NCBI RefSeq assembly: GCF_001424875.1
Contig: NZ_LMCT01000004.1
Location: forward strand, 27,000-90,999
DNA: 64,000 nt
Direction of reading: 5' to 3'
Origin: Kitasatospora sp. Root107
GTDB taxonomy: Bacteria; Actinomycetota; Actinomycetes; Streptomycetales; Streptomycetaceae
Positions 23,039-31,707 of the stretch are shown piece by piece (within the stretch, counting starts at the first letter, position 1; each line of letters starts with the position of its first letter). Both the position numbers and the translations under genes were made by a program. The notes beneath the pieces were generated by a model, which saw nothing but the letters and a program-made list of their open reading frames with translations, had not been told where the DNA came from and did not search any database.

Positions 23039-24379
23039 ATGATCCGCTCTGCGCAGAGCCGCACCATCCATGCCGGACACGCGTCGGGAGCGGTGGTCCG
23101 CTGCGGCGTGTCCGACGCGATGCTGGCCGAACTCCCGGTCTCCGTCGTGTTCTTCTACGACAAGGAGCTGGACCGGGACCGGCTGGCGGCCGGACTGGCC
23201 GAGGCGCTCGGCCGGGCGCCGCTGTTCGGCGGGCGGCTACGGGCGGGCGAGGACGGACTGGAGATCGTCTGCTCGGACGCCGGGGTGCCGCTGGTGACGG
23301 CCGAGGCGGCCGAGACGCTGCCCGAGGCGATGAGCAGGATGACGCTCGGCTCCTCCGGTTACGTGGACCACGTCGAGGCCAACCGGGCGCACTCCGGCGA
23401 GGCAGCGCTGTTCACCGTCAAGGTCAGCCGACTGGCCGACGGCGGAACGGCGTTGGGGTGCTCCTGGCACCACGTGATCGGGGACGTGCAGAGCTTCATG
23501 ACGCTGATGCAGGCCTGGTCGGCGGCGGTCGAGGGTGCCGAGCCGCCCGAGGTCGGCATCGCCGGTGACCGGGAGAGCTTCCTGGACGCGGTGCTCCCGG
23601 CCGAGGACTCCGGACGGCTCGGGTTCCGGATTCCGGAGCCGGCGGAGGCCGAGCTGCTGGCGCACGAGTTCCGTACCGCGCCGCGCGCCAACCGGACCGT
23701 CCAGGTCTATTTCACCGACGGCGAAGTAGCGGCGATGAAGGACGAGTTCGGCGCCGTCACCGGGCGGCGGCTGTCGGCCAACGACGTGCTCGCGGCCCAT
23801 GTGGTCACCACCGTCCGGCAGTTGGACGAGGACACCGAGGCCCGTGACCTGCTGCTGCCGGTGAACGTCCGGCGGCACCTGGGCATCCCGGCCGGTCAGC
23901 TCGGCAACCTGCTGGGCGAGGTGGTGCTGCGCTGCGCCCCGGCGGGGGAGCCGGCCGCGCTGGCCGCCGGAATCCGCTCGGCCGTGGACGAGTTCGCCAC
24001 CGCACACCTCAGCCTGCGGACCAACCGGGACTTCCTGGCCTCGGTCGGCCGGGAACGGCTGCGGGACTGCGTGCCGCTGGGCTTCGACCCGGCCAACAAG
24101 ACCTTCACACTCTCCAGCTGGAGCAAGGCAGGGGTGTACGAGGTGGCCTTCGAGGGTCATCGCCCACTCGCTTTCAGTCCCGGTGCCAGTGTCCAACTTC
24201 CCTGGGTGGCCTGGCTGGTGGAGGGCTTCGAGGGCTCCGGTCACCTCTTGACCGTGGTGCTGCCCGCCCGCCTCGCCGCCCGCCTGCGCGGGGACGAGGG
24301 ACGGGCGGCCGTACACCGCCACCGCGACCCGGCCGAGGTGCTGCCGGAGCTCGCGGTGGCGATGCGGAAGTTGGTCTGA
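23039..24379 (+). CDS. BAHD-type (plant transferase family) acyltransferase
   Basis: A 446-residue protein of the transferase family PF02458, best known from plant BAHD enzymes that acylate alcohols or amines with acyl-CoA. The catalytic HxxxD motif is present as HHVIGD (residues about 144 to 149). The second motif DFGWGxP is degenerate: the matching place reads YEVAFEGHRPLAF. An internal signature LSANDVLAAHVVTTVRQLD and VNVRRHLGIPAGQLGNLLGEV match the family. GGGAGG precedes the ATG. It stands alone between LacI and the glucanase gene, with no biosynthetic cluster visible, so acceptor and acyl donor are unknown. Confidence 0.72.
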   Translation: MIRSAQSRTIHAGHASGAVVRCGVSDAMLAELPVSVVFFYDKELDRDRLAAGLAEALGRAPLFGGRLRAGEDGLEIVCSDAGVPLVTAEAAETLPEAMSRMTLGSSGYVDHVEANRAHSGEAALFTVKVSRLADGGTALGCSWHHVIGDVQSFMTLMQAWSAAVEGAEPPEVGIAGDRESFLDAVLPAEDSGRLGFRIPEPAEAELLAHEFRTAPRANRTVQVYFTDGEVAAMKDEFGAVTGRRLSANDVLAAHVVTTVRQLDEDTEARDLLLPVNVRRHLGIPAGQLGNLLGEVVLRCAPAGEPAALAAGIRSAVDEFATAHLSLRTNRDFLASVGRERLRDCVPLGFDPANKTFTLSSWSKAGVYEVAFEGHRPLAFSPGASVQLPWVAWLVEGFEGSGHLLTVVLPARLAARLRGDEGRAAVHRHRDPAEVLPELAVAMRKLV

Positions 24380-24385
24380 ACCCGC

Positions 24386-24415
24386 TGCCGGTGGCCCCCG
24401 CCGGGGCCACCGGCA
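24386..24415. terminator. Bidirectional terminator hairpin
   Basis: A 13-bp perfect stem (24386-24398 with 24403-24415) with a 4-nt loop fills most of the 42-bp gap between the convergent BAHD and glucanase genes. Confidence 0.85.
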
Positions 24416-24421
24416 CGGCCC

Positions 24422-26983
24422 TTACGGGAAGGAGACGACCACCGAGGGGGTGGTGGACGTACCCGAGGTGGGGGCGCCGATGTCGTTGATCACGTGGTTG
24501 TACTGGCCGTTGCCGCCCAGCGAGACCACCAGCAGGTCGTGGAACTTCACGCCCGGCTTGACCGGCGCCTCGAAACCGTGGTCCTGACGGATGGTCGGGT
24601 CCACGTTGTAGTAGCAGTAGCTGCCCAGGCCCCAGCCCTCGTGGGTGGTGACGTTGTCACCGACCTTGTAGGCCGCGTACCCCTGGACCGAACCGTTCTG
24701 CACGGCGGCCTGGTTGGGCGCGTCGTAGGACTTCTCGTTCTGGAAGAAGACGGTCTTGCCGTTGTTGCCGTACCACTGCACGTCGTACTTGTTGAAGTGC
24801 TCGACGAACAGGCCGGTGGCCAGCACGTCGTCACCGTTCACGACCAGGCCGTAGTCCGAGCGGTTGGTCTCCCAGCCCCAGCCCTCGCCGTGGTCGGCGC
24901 GCCACAGCCAGGTGTGGTCGATGATCGCGTCGTCGCTGTTCACCACGACGGCGGTGGTCGCCTTGCCGGCGCCCGCGCCGCCGACCCGGACGAAGACGTC
25001 CTGGACGGTGGTCGGGTTGCCGCCGTGGTCGGCGGCCGAGTTGGCCGGGCCGACCTCCAGCAGGGTGGCCGAGTTGACCGGGCCCGCGTCGATCAGGAAG
25101 CCCGCCAGCTTGACCCCGTCCACGTCGGCGACCTTCATCGCCGTCACCCCGTTGTCCGGGATGACGGTGGCCAGGCCGAGGCCGAGCACCACGGTGTCCG
25201 CGCGGGTCACGTTGATGGTCTGGTCGACGTGGTAGACGCCGGGCGTGAAGAGCAGGTTGAGGCCCTGGGCCAGCGCCGCGTTGATGGTCGCGGCGGTCGC
25301 GCCGGGCTTCACCACGTAGAACTGGGCCAGCGGGATCGAGCTGCCCTGCGGGGTGCCGGCCCAGGAGACGCCGCTCGCGTTGGTGCGCTTGGCCGGGACG
25401 AAGACCTTGTAGTCGTTGCCGTCCAGGTAGAGGAAGGGCTTCTCCCGGGAGACCGGGGTGGTGTCCAGCGTGGTGTACGGCGGGTTCGGGAAGGCCCCGC
25501 CGGCCGGGGCGCCCTGGACACCGGAGAAGACCTGGTTCCAGACGCCGTTGCTGAAGCCGCCGATCGAGCTGTCCCGGGTGTACCACTGCTGCTGCGAGTA
25601 GTTGCCGATCTGGCCGTCGACCTTGCTGTCCGCGATGTAGCCGCCGCTGGCCCAACCGTAGCCGCTGGGCGCCAGGTTGAGGCCGCCCCTGACGTGCATC
25701 CGGCGGAACGGTGCGGCTTGCGAGACCGCCCAGCGGTCGGTGCCGTTGACCGGGTTGAGCGCGAGGTTCTCGGCCGAGCGCCAGAAGTTCTGGGTGGCGT
25801 TGCCGTTGAACCAGCCCGCGTCGACCGTGACGTCACCGTTGATGTTGGTGTCGTCGGGGGAGAGGCCGAGACCGGAGATCGAGGTGTAGAAGCCGATCTG
25901 CGCGTTCAGGTTGTTGTACGTACCCGGCTTGAACAGGAACTGGTAACGGCCGGTACCGAACTGGGCCGACTCCTGCTGGGCGAAGACCTCGTCCAGCTTG
26001 GCCTGGATGTTCGGCGTCGAGGGGTCGAAGACGATCACGTTCGGGCCGAGGTCGCCGCCACCGGGTATCGGCGGCACGCTGCCGCCACCGGTGTTCACCT
26101 GGAACTCCCAGAGCGAGTAGCCGTAACCGGTGCCCCGGGTGAGGCCGTTCATCCTGACGTACCGGCCCGAGCCGCTGACGTCCAGGCTCTCGGTGCCGCC
26201 CGTGCCGTTGGTGGTGGTGCGGATCGTGGTCCAGCCGGTGCCGTCGTTCGAGGTCTGGAGCTGGTACGACTTCCCGTACGCGGCCTCCCAGTTGAGCACC
26301 ACGTGGCAGATCTGCTGGACCGAGCCCAGGTCGACCTGGAGCCACTGCGGGTCGCTGGCGGCGGAGGCCCAGCGGGTGCCGTTGTTGCCGTCGGTGGCCA
26401 GGGCCGCGCCGGTGCCGCCGTTCTCGGTCGAGGAGGCGGTGGTCGGCCTGCCCTGGGCGGCGTTGGTGGTGCCACAGGACGGGGGTGTGGCGCCGGTGCT
26501 GCCGAAGACCTGGAACTCCCAGAGCGAGTAGCCGTAGCCGGTGCCCCGGGTGATGCCGTTCATCCTGACGTACCGTCCGGACCCGGTGACGTTGATCGTC
26601 TCCAGGCCGCCGGTGCCGTTGGTGGCGGTGTACACGGTGGTCCAGCTGGTGCCGTCGCTCGAGGTCTGGAGCTGGTACGACTTCCCGTACGCAGCTTCCC
26701 AGTTGAGCACGACCTTGCTGATGGTGGCGGTGGCGCCCAGGTCGACCTGGAGCCACTGCTGGTCGGTCGCGGCCGAGGACCAGCGGGTGGCGCTGTTGCC
26801 GTCGACGGCCAGGGCCGCGCCGGTGCCGCCGTTCTCGGTGGAGGAGGCGGTGACCGTCTTCCCCTGCGAGATCAGCGAGTCGGCGGCGTTGGCGGTGGCG
26901 CCGGGTAGGGCGAGCACTGCTCCGGAGAGCAGGGCAAGCGTGGTGGTGGTCGCGGCAATACCGCGTGCCGAAGTGAGCCTCAC
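24422..26983 (-). CDS. Secreted GH55-type beta-1,3-glucanase with two F5/8 type C (CBM32-like) domains
   Basis: An 853-residue secreted protein. A signal peptide (residues 1 to about 33, ending TANAAD) is followed by two near-identical F5/8 type C modules of about 130 residues (each with SSTENGGTGAALA, WLQVDLG and a C-terminal LWEFQV) that probably bind carbohydrate. The remaining 540 residues form a double right-handed beta-helix resembling GH55 exo-beta-1,3-glucanases: FKPGTYNNLNAQIGFYTSI, SGLGLSPDDTNINGDV, and the second half LNLLFTPGVYHVDQTINV with VVLGLGLATVIPDNG. Family assignment is from recall of these motifs. GTG at 26983 follows AGGAGA. A LacI-type palindrome lies 75 bp upstream. 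It is divergent in sense to the sugar ABC/GH1 operon beyond the ROK gene, which suggests joint glucan use. Confidence 0.75.
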   Translation of the reverse strand: MRLTSARGIAATTTTLALLSGAVLALPGATANAADSLISQGKTVTASSTENGGTGAALAVDGNSATRWSSAATDQQWLQVDLGATATISKVVLNWEAAYGKSYQLQTSSDGTSWTTVYTATNGTGGLETINVTGSGRYVRMNGITRGTGYGYSLWEFQVFGSTGATPPSCGTTNAAQGRPTTASSTENGGTGAALATDGNNGTRWASAASDPQWLQVDLGSVQQICHVVLNWEAAYGKSYQLQTSNDGTGWTTIRTTTNGTGGTESLDVSGSGRYVRMNGLTRGTGYGYSLWEFQVNTGGGSVPPIPGGGDLGPNVIVFDPSTPNIQAKLDEVFAQQESAQFGTGRYQFLFKPGTYNNLNAQIGFYTSISGLGLSPDDTNINGDVTVDAGWFNGNATQNFWRSAENLALNPVNGTDRWAVSQAAPFRRMHVRGGLNLAPSGYGWASGGYIADSKVDGQIGNYSQQQWYTRDSSIGGFSNGVWNQVFSGVQGAPAGGAFPNPPYTTLDTTPVSREKPFLYLDGNDYKVFVPAKRTNASGVSWAGTPQGSSIPLAQFYVVKPGATAATINAALAQGLNLLFTPGVYHVDQTINVTRADTVVLGLGLATVIPDNGVTAMKVADVDGVKLAGFLIDAGPVNSATLLEVGPANSAADHGGNPTTVQDVFVRVGGAGAGKATTAVVVNSDDAIIDHTWLWRADHGEGWGWETNRSDYGLVVNGDDVLATGLFVEHFNKYDVQWYGNNGKTVFFQNEKSYDAPNQAAVQNGSVQGYAAYKVGDNVTTHEGWGLGSYCYYNVDPTIRQDHGFEAPVKPGVKFHDLLVVSLGGNGQYNHVINDIGAPTSGTSTTPSVVVSFP

Positions 26984-27057
26984 GGGCTTCTCCTGCGCTG
27001 GGTGGGGTGGGGGTGGGGGAGGCGCAGCGGCGGACAGACGCGCCGTCGGAGTATCTC

Positions 27058-27071
27058 GGAGAGCGCTCCCC
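27058..27071. promoter_or_regulatory. LacI/CebR-type operator upstream of the glucanase gene
   Basis: GGAGAGCGCTCCCC contains the perfect core GAGCGCTC and agrees with the streptomycete CebR box TGGGAGCGCTCCCA at 11 of 14 positions. It is 75 bp upstream of the glucanase start. CebR-type repressors respond to cellobiose-like sugars. Confidence 0.6.
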
Positions 27072-27147
27072 GAGGGGAGTGTGGAGGGCTCAACTTCCCG
27101 GTGTCAAGGAGCCGGTGAGCATTCGGCACACGATCGAGTTGCACTGT

Positions 27148-27263
27148 CCAGGGGCTCGGGGAACTGCGAGGAGATCTGGCGCGTGGGTCACTGCGAAGGT
27201 GCCTGACCACCCTCGACCTGCAACGTCTTCCGAGGTCGGCGTCGCAGTTCCCCGAGCCCCTGG
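27148..27263. repeat. 116-bp element bounded by a perfect 22-bp inverted repeat
   Basis: The 22-nt arm at 27148-27169 is the exact reverse complement of 27242-27263. Between them two shorter hairpins can form: GGTCA/TGACC (27186-27190 with 27204-27208) and CGACCT/AGGTCG (27214-27219 with 27233-27238), giving a cloverleaf-like fold. The arm (core CTCGGGGAACTGCG) resembles a palindromic sequence recurring between genes in Streptomyces and Kitasatospora genomes, from memory. It lies between the ROK stop and the glucanase promoter. It may be a REP-like or miniature mobile element. Confidence 0.75.
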
Positions 27264-27273
27264 TGGTGCGCAA

Positions 27274-28485
27274 TCAGCGAATAGATCCGCCCGAGTCGAG
27301 GAAGCGCGAGAGCGGGAGCGTTGCGGCTCCGACGGTGACGGCGTCGGGGCCGAGCCGGCCGAGCTCGATGGAGGTCTGGGCCCGGGGGAACCGCAGGGCG
27401 TACGAGGTGGCCGCGTCCCGGACGGCGGGCAGCAGGCGGGGGCCGAGCAGCAGCCCGGCCCAGCCGCCGATGATGATCCGTTCGGGGTTGAACAGGTTGA
27501 TCAGGTCGGCGATCGCCGCGCCGAAGTACTCGGCGGCCTCGGCGAGCAACGCGACGGCTGACGGTTCGTCACGTTCGGCGGCGGCCAGCAGGGCCGCCAG
27601 GCCCTCCTTCTCCGAGCTGCCGGGCGGCGCCTCGCCCCAGCGCTCGACCAGCGCCTCTGCGCCGACGTACGCCTCCAGGCAGCCACGGGAGCCGCAGCGG
27701 CAGAGCCGTCCGCCGACGTGCACCTTGGTGTGGCCCCACTCGCCCGCACTGCTGGTGGCGCCCCGGAACCGGGCTCCATCGGCGATCACGCAGGCACCGA
27801 CGCCCGAGCCGAAGAGTGCGACCACCGCGTGCCGGGCGCCCTGCCCGGCGCCGAACCACATCTCGGCCTGGCCGAGCGTCTTGGCGCCGTTGTCGACGTA
27901 GAGCGGCAGGTCGGTGCCGGCCCGCAGCAGGCGGCCGAGCGGGACGGCGTCCCAGTCCACGGTCTGGCTGTGCACCACGATGCCCAGGCCGTCCTGGCCC
28001 GGTTCACCCTGCTCGACGATGCCGGGCACCCCGACGCCGACACCCAGCACCTGGGACTCCTGGACGCCGGTCTGCTTCAGCACCTCGCCGATGCCGGTGA
28101 GCATCAACTCGACCACGTGGTCCACGTCGTGGCCGTGGTCGGAGAGCGGGTGGTCGCTCGCGGCGAGCTCGGTCAGGGCCAGGTCGAACAGTGCGACCCG
28201 GACCTGGGTCTCGCCGACGTCCACCCCGATCAGGTGGGCCCGGTCCGGGGTGACCTGGAGCAGGATGCGCGGGCGGCCGCCGTCCGACTCGACCGACCCG
28301 CACTCCTCGACCAGGCCGTCCGAAATCAGTTCGCCCACCACGTTGCTGACCGATCCGCCGCTCAGCCCGCTGATCTGGCCCAACTCCTGTCTGCTCAGCG
28401 GACCTTCGAAGTACAGCCGGTGCAACAGGGTGGATCGACTGCCCCGTCGCAGGTCACGGACGGTCTGCTTGCCTCGCTCTGCCAT
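27274..28485 (-). CDS. ROK-family transcriptional regulator
   Basis: A 403-residue repressor of the NagC/Mlc/XylR type. The N-terminal winged helix (LHRLYFEGPLSRQELGQISG, then LSGGSVSNVVGELISDGLV) is followed by a ROK sugar-kinase-like domain with VGVDVGETQVRVALFD and the zinc-binding motif GHTKVHVGGRLCRCGSRGCLE (Cys and His ligands all present). The ligand should be a sugar. It is divergent from the sugar ABC/GH1 operon with 146 bp between, and reads towards the glucanase, so it is the likely local regulator of beta-glucan use. The ATG follows AGGAGGGAG. Confidence 0.92.
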   Translation of the reverse strand: MAERGKQTVRDLRRGSRSTLLHRLYFEGPLSRQELGQISGLSGGSVSNVVGELISDGLVEECGSVESDGGRPRILLQVTPDRAHLIGVDVGETQVRVALFDLALTELAASDHPLSDHGHDVDHVVELMLTGIGEVLKQTGVQESQVLGVGVGVPGIVEQGEPGQDGLGIVVHSQTVDWDAVPLGRLLRAGTDLPLYVDNGAKTLGQAEMWFGAGQGARHAVVALFGSGVGACVIADGARFRGATSSAGEWGHTKVHVGGRLCRCGSRGCLEAYVGAEALVERWGEAPPGSSEKEGLAALLAAAERDEPSAVALLAEAAEYFGAAIADLINLFNPERIIIGGWAGLLLGPRLLPAVRDAATSYALRFPRAQTSIELGRLGPDAVTVGAATLPLSRFLDSGGSIR

Positions 28486-28530
28486 CTGGTCTCCCTCCTG
28501 ATCCGAATCTATCGCTGCACGGACTCTTGA

Positions 28531-28585
28531 CGCCAGCTTTTCTCACACGTTAAATCACGGTCCGAAGTAAGCATCAGAGCTGGCG
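28531..28585. promoter_or_regulatory. Inverted repeat in the ROK/ABC divergent promoter region
   Basis: CGCCAGCT (28531-28538) and AGCTGGCG (28578-28585) form perfect 8-bp arms around a 39-nt AT-richer spacer that includes TTAAATCA. The spacing is wide for a single operator but places half-sites on both sides of the likely promoter. A role in ROK or other regulator binding is inference. Confidence 0.4.
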
Positions 28586-28631
28586 ACTTCACCCCACCAT
28601 CCCCACCCACTCGTCCGAGAGGGACACGGTC

Positions 28632-29945
28632 ATGCGCATCAACCGTCTTGCTGCGGCCACCGCCCTGGTTTCCGTCCTCACCCTGACCGCCACCGCCTGC
28701 GGCGGCGGTTCCACCTCCGGAGGCGGCGACAACAGCAGCCCCAAGACTCTCACCTACTGGGCGAGCAACCAGGGCACCAGCCTGGAGAACGACAAGCAGG
28801 TCCTCGAACCCGAGCTGAGAAAGTTCGAGGCGCAGACCGGCATCAAGGTGAAGCTGGAGGTGGTCCCCTGGTCCGACCTGCTGAACCGGATCCTCGCCGC
28901 CACCGCCTCCGGCCAGGGCCCCGACGTGCTGAACATCGGCAACACCTGGTCCGCCTCGCTCCAGGCCACCGGCGCGCTGCTGCCGTTCGACGACGCCACC
29001 TTCGGCAAGATCGGCGGCAAGGACCGGTTCCTCCCGGCGACCATCGCCTCGGCCGGCGCGGCGGGCAAGGCCCCCGCAGCGGTGCCGCTGTACTCGATGG
29101 CGTACGGCCTCTACTACAACAAGAAGCTGTTCGACGCGGCCGGCATCAGCAAGCCCCCGGCCACCTGGGAGGAGCTGGTGGCGGACGGTCAGAAGCTGAC
29201 CAAGGACGGCAAGTACGGCCTGGCGATCGAGGGCGGCAACGTCTCGGAGAACGTCCACCACGCCTTCGCGCTCGGCAAGCAGCACGGCGCGGACTGGTTC
29301 GACGCCGCGGGCAAGCCCGTCTTCGACACCCCCGAGGCGGTCGCGACGGTCAAGCAGTACGTCGACTTCATCGCCAAGGACAAGATCGCCGCCCCCGGCA
29401 ACGCCGAGTACGCCGCCAACCAGTCGGTCACCGACTTCGCCAGCGGCAAGGCCGCGATGCTGATGTGGCAAGCCGCCGGGGCCTCGCTCAAGTCGCACGG
29501 GATGAACCCCGACGACTACGCGGTCGCGCCGATCCCGCTGCCTGCCGGTGCGAGTGGCAGCAAGGCGGTCACCTCGATGGTCGCGGGCATCAACCTGGCG
29601 GTCTTCAAGAACAGCAAGAACACCGACGGTGCGCTGCAGTTCGTGAAGTTCATGACCAGCAACGAGGAGCAGATCCAGCTCAACAAGACCTACGGCTCGA
29701 TCCCGCCGGTGAAGGACGCCCAGGCCGACACCGCCTTTGCCACCCCCGAGCTGAAGATGCTGTCGAACGTGCTCGCCACCGGCGCGGCCCCGCTGCCGCA
29801 GGTCGCCAACGAGAGCCAGTTCGAGACCCTGGTCGGCACGGCGGTGAAGAACCTGCTGGCCGCAGCGGCCGCCGGCAAGCCGGTCACCGAGGACTCCGTG
29901 AAGGCCGAGCTCACCAAGGCTCAGCAGCAGATGCCGGCCAGCTGA
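28632..29945 (+). CDS. Sugar ABC transporter substrate-binding lipoprotein
   Basis: A 437-residue family 1 extracellular solute-binding protein that captures an oligosaccharide outside the membrane. A lipoprotein signal ends at lipobox TATAC (Cys about 23). The bound-sugar cleft pattern is present: LTYWASNQG, GPDVLNIGNTWSASLQ, VPLYSMAYGLYYNKKLFDAAG and FASGKAAMLMWQAAG. It heads an operon with two permeases and a GH1 glucosidase, each spaced within a few bases. Oligo-beta-glucosides are the likely ligand, by context. RBS GAGAGGGA before ATG. Confidence 0.9.
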   Translation: MRINRLAAATALVSVLTLTATACGGGSTSGGGDNSSPKTLTYWASNQGTSLENDKQVLEPELRKFEAQTGIKVKLEVVPWSDLLNRILAATASGQGPDVLNIGNTWSASLQATGALLPFDDATFGKIGGKDRFLPATIASAGAAGKAPAAVPLYSMAYGLYYNKKLFDAAGISKPPATWEELVADGQKLTKDGKYGLAIEGGNVSENVHHAFALGKQHGADWFDAAGKPVFDTPEAVATVKQYVDFIAKDKIAAPGNAEYAANQSVTDFASGKAAMLMWQAAGASLKSHGMNPDDYAVAPIPLPAGASGSKAVTSMVAGINLAVFKNSKNTDGALQFVKFMTSNEEQIQLNKTYGSIPPVKDAQADTAFATPELKMLSNVLATGAAPLPQVANESQFETLVGTAVKNLLAAAAAGKPVTEDSVKAELTKAQQQMPAS

Positions 29946-29946
29946 C

Positions 29947-30855
29947 ATGACCAGACGGCGACTTGGCCTGCCCTACCTGCTCCTACTCCCGGCGCTCGCC
30001 CTGGAGTTGCTGATCCACCTGGTCCCGATGGTGGTCGGCATGGTGATGAGCTTCAAGCAGCTCACCCAGTTCTACATCCGGGACTGGTCGACCGCTCCGT
30101 GGTCCGGCCTCGACAACTACCGCGTGTCGGTGGACTTCTCCGCTCCGATCGGCCAGTCGCTGCTGAACTCGTTCTGGGTCACCTGCCTGTTCACCGCCCT
30201 GGCAGTCGGGTTCTCCTGGCTGCTGGGGACGGCGGCGGCGGTCTTCCTGCAGGAGTCGTTCCGGGGCCGCGGGCTGCTCCGGACGCTCTTCCTGATCCCG
30301 TACGCCCTGCCGGTGTACGCGGCGGTGATCACCTGGTCGTTCATGTTCCAGCGGGACACCGGACTAGTGAACCACCTGCTGGTGGACCAGCTGTACCTGT
30401 TCGACGAGAAGCCGTTCTGGCTGATCGGCGACAACAGCTTCACCGCGCTGGTGGTGGTGGCGGTCTGGAAGACCTGGCCGTTCGCCTTCCTCACCCTGAT
30501 GGCCGGCCTGCAGAACATCCCGCGCGAGCTGTACGAGGCGGCGGCGATGGACGGCGCCGGGGTCTGGCAGCAGCTGCGCAAGATCACCCTGCCCTCGCTC
30601 CGGCCGGTCAACCAGGTGCTGGTGCTGGTGCTCTTCCTGTGGACCTTCAACGACTTCAACACGCCCTACGTGCTGTTCGGGAAGTCCGCACCGGAGCAGG
30701 CCGACCTGATCTCCATCCACATCTACCAATCCTCCTTCGTCACCTGGAACTTCGGGGCGGGGTCGGCGATGTCCGTGCTGCTGTTGCTCTTCCTGCTCCT
30801 GGTGACCGCCATCTACCTCTTCTTCACTTCACGCCGGAGGGACGCCGATGCTTAA
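29947..30855 (+). CDS. Sugar ABC transporter permease (MalF type)
   Basis: A 302-residue inner-membrane permease with six predicted membrane segments and the EAA loop ELYEAAAMDGAGVWQQLRKITLPSL (residues about 198 to 222) that docks the ATPase. Starts one base after the stop of the binding-protein gene and overlaps the next permease by 8 bp, so the three are translated together. No ATP-binding gene is present in the cluster; such streptomycete systems use the shared MsiK ATPase. Confidence 0.92.
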   Translation: MTRRRLGLPYLLLLPALALELLIHLVPMVVGMVMSFKQLTQFYIRDWSTAPWSGLDNYRVSVDFSAPIGQSLLNSFWVTCLFTALAVGFSWLLGTAAAVFLQESFRGRGLLRTLFLIPYALPVYAAVITWSFMFQRDTGLVNHLLVDQLYLFDEKPFWLIGDNSFTALVVVAVWKTWPFAFLTLMAGLQNIPRELYEAAAMDGAGVWQQLRKITLPSLRPVNQVLVLVLFLWTFNDFNTPYVLFGKSAPEQADLISIHIYQSSFVTWNFGAGSAMSVLLLLFLLLVTAIYLFFTSRRRDADA

Positions 30856-31690
30856 GCCCCCACCTTCGTTCCTCTGGACCCGCCGGATCTTCCTCACCTT
30901 GCTGACCGCCTTCACCCTCACCCCCGTGCTGGTGATGGTCAGTTCCTCGCTCAAGCCGCTGCAGGACGTCCAGGGCCCGTTCCGGTGGATCCCCAGCGAG
31001 CTGACGTTCCGTCCGTACCTGGACATCTGGAGCACCGTCCCGCTGGCCGACTACTTCGTCAACTCGCTGATCGTGTCGGTGAGTGCGACCGTGCTGTCGG
31101 TGCTGATCGCGATCTTCTCCGCGTACGGCGTGAGCCGGTACCGCTTCCGGGGACGGAAGTTGTTCACCGTCACGGTGCTTTCCACCCAGATGTTCCCCGG
31201 CATCCTGTTCCTGCTGCCGCTCTTCCTGATCTTCGTGAACATCGGGAACGCCACCGGCGTCGCGCTGTACGGCAGCCGGGGCGGGCTGATCCTGACCTAT
31301 CTGACCTTCTCGCTGCCGTTCTCGATCTGGATGCTGGTCGGCTACTTCGACTCCATCCCAAGGGACTTGGACGAGGCGGCGGCGGTGGACGGCTGCGGCC
31401 CGCTGCGCACCCTGGTGCGGATCGTGGTGCCGGCCGCCACCCCCGGGATCGTCGCGGTCAGCGTGTACGCCTTCATGACCGCCTGGGGCGAGGTGCTGTT
31501 CGCCTCGGTGATGACCAACGACACCACCCGCACCCTCTCGGTCGGGCTGCAGGGCTACGCCACCCAGAACGACGTGTACTGGAACCAGGTCATGGCCGCG
31601 TCCCTGGTGGTCAGCGTGCCCGTGGTCGCCGGATTCCTGCTGTTGCAGCGCTACCTGGTCGCCGGGCTCACCGCCGGGGCCGTCAAGTGA
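30848..31690 (+). CDS. Sugar ABC transporter permease (MalG type)
   Basis: A 280-residue second permease subunit with six hydrophobic segments and the EAA motif [24 protein letters not shown] (residues about 174 to 197). It pairs with the MalF-type subunit to form the channel. Its start overlaps the upstream gene by 8 bp and its stop lies just before the glucosidase gene. Confidence 0.92.
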   Translation: MLKPPPSFLWTRRIFLTLLTAFTLTPVLVMVSSSLKPLQDVQGPFRWIPSELTFRPYLDIWSTVPLADYFVNSLIVSVSATVLSVLIAIFSAYGVSRYRFRGRKLFTVTVLSTQMFPGILFLLPLFLIFVNIGNATGVALYGSRGGLILTYLTFSLPFSIWMLVGYFDSIPRDLDEAAAVDGCGPLRTLVRIVVPAATPGIVAVSVYAFMTAWGEVLFASVMTNDTTRTLSVGLQGYATQNDVYWNQVMAASLVVSVPVVAGFLLLQRYLVAGLTAGAVK

Positions 31691-31707
31691 CCCTCTCCGA
31701 AAGGCAG

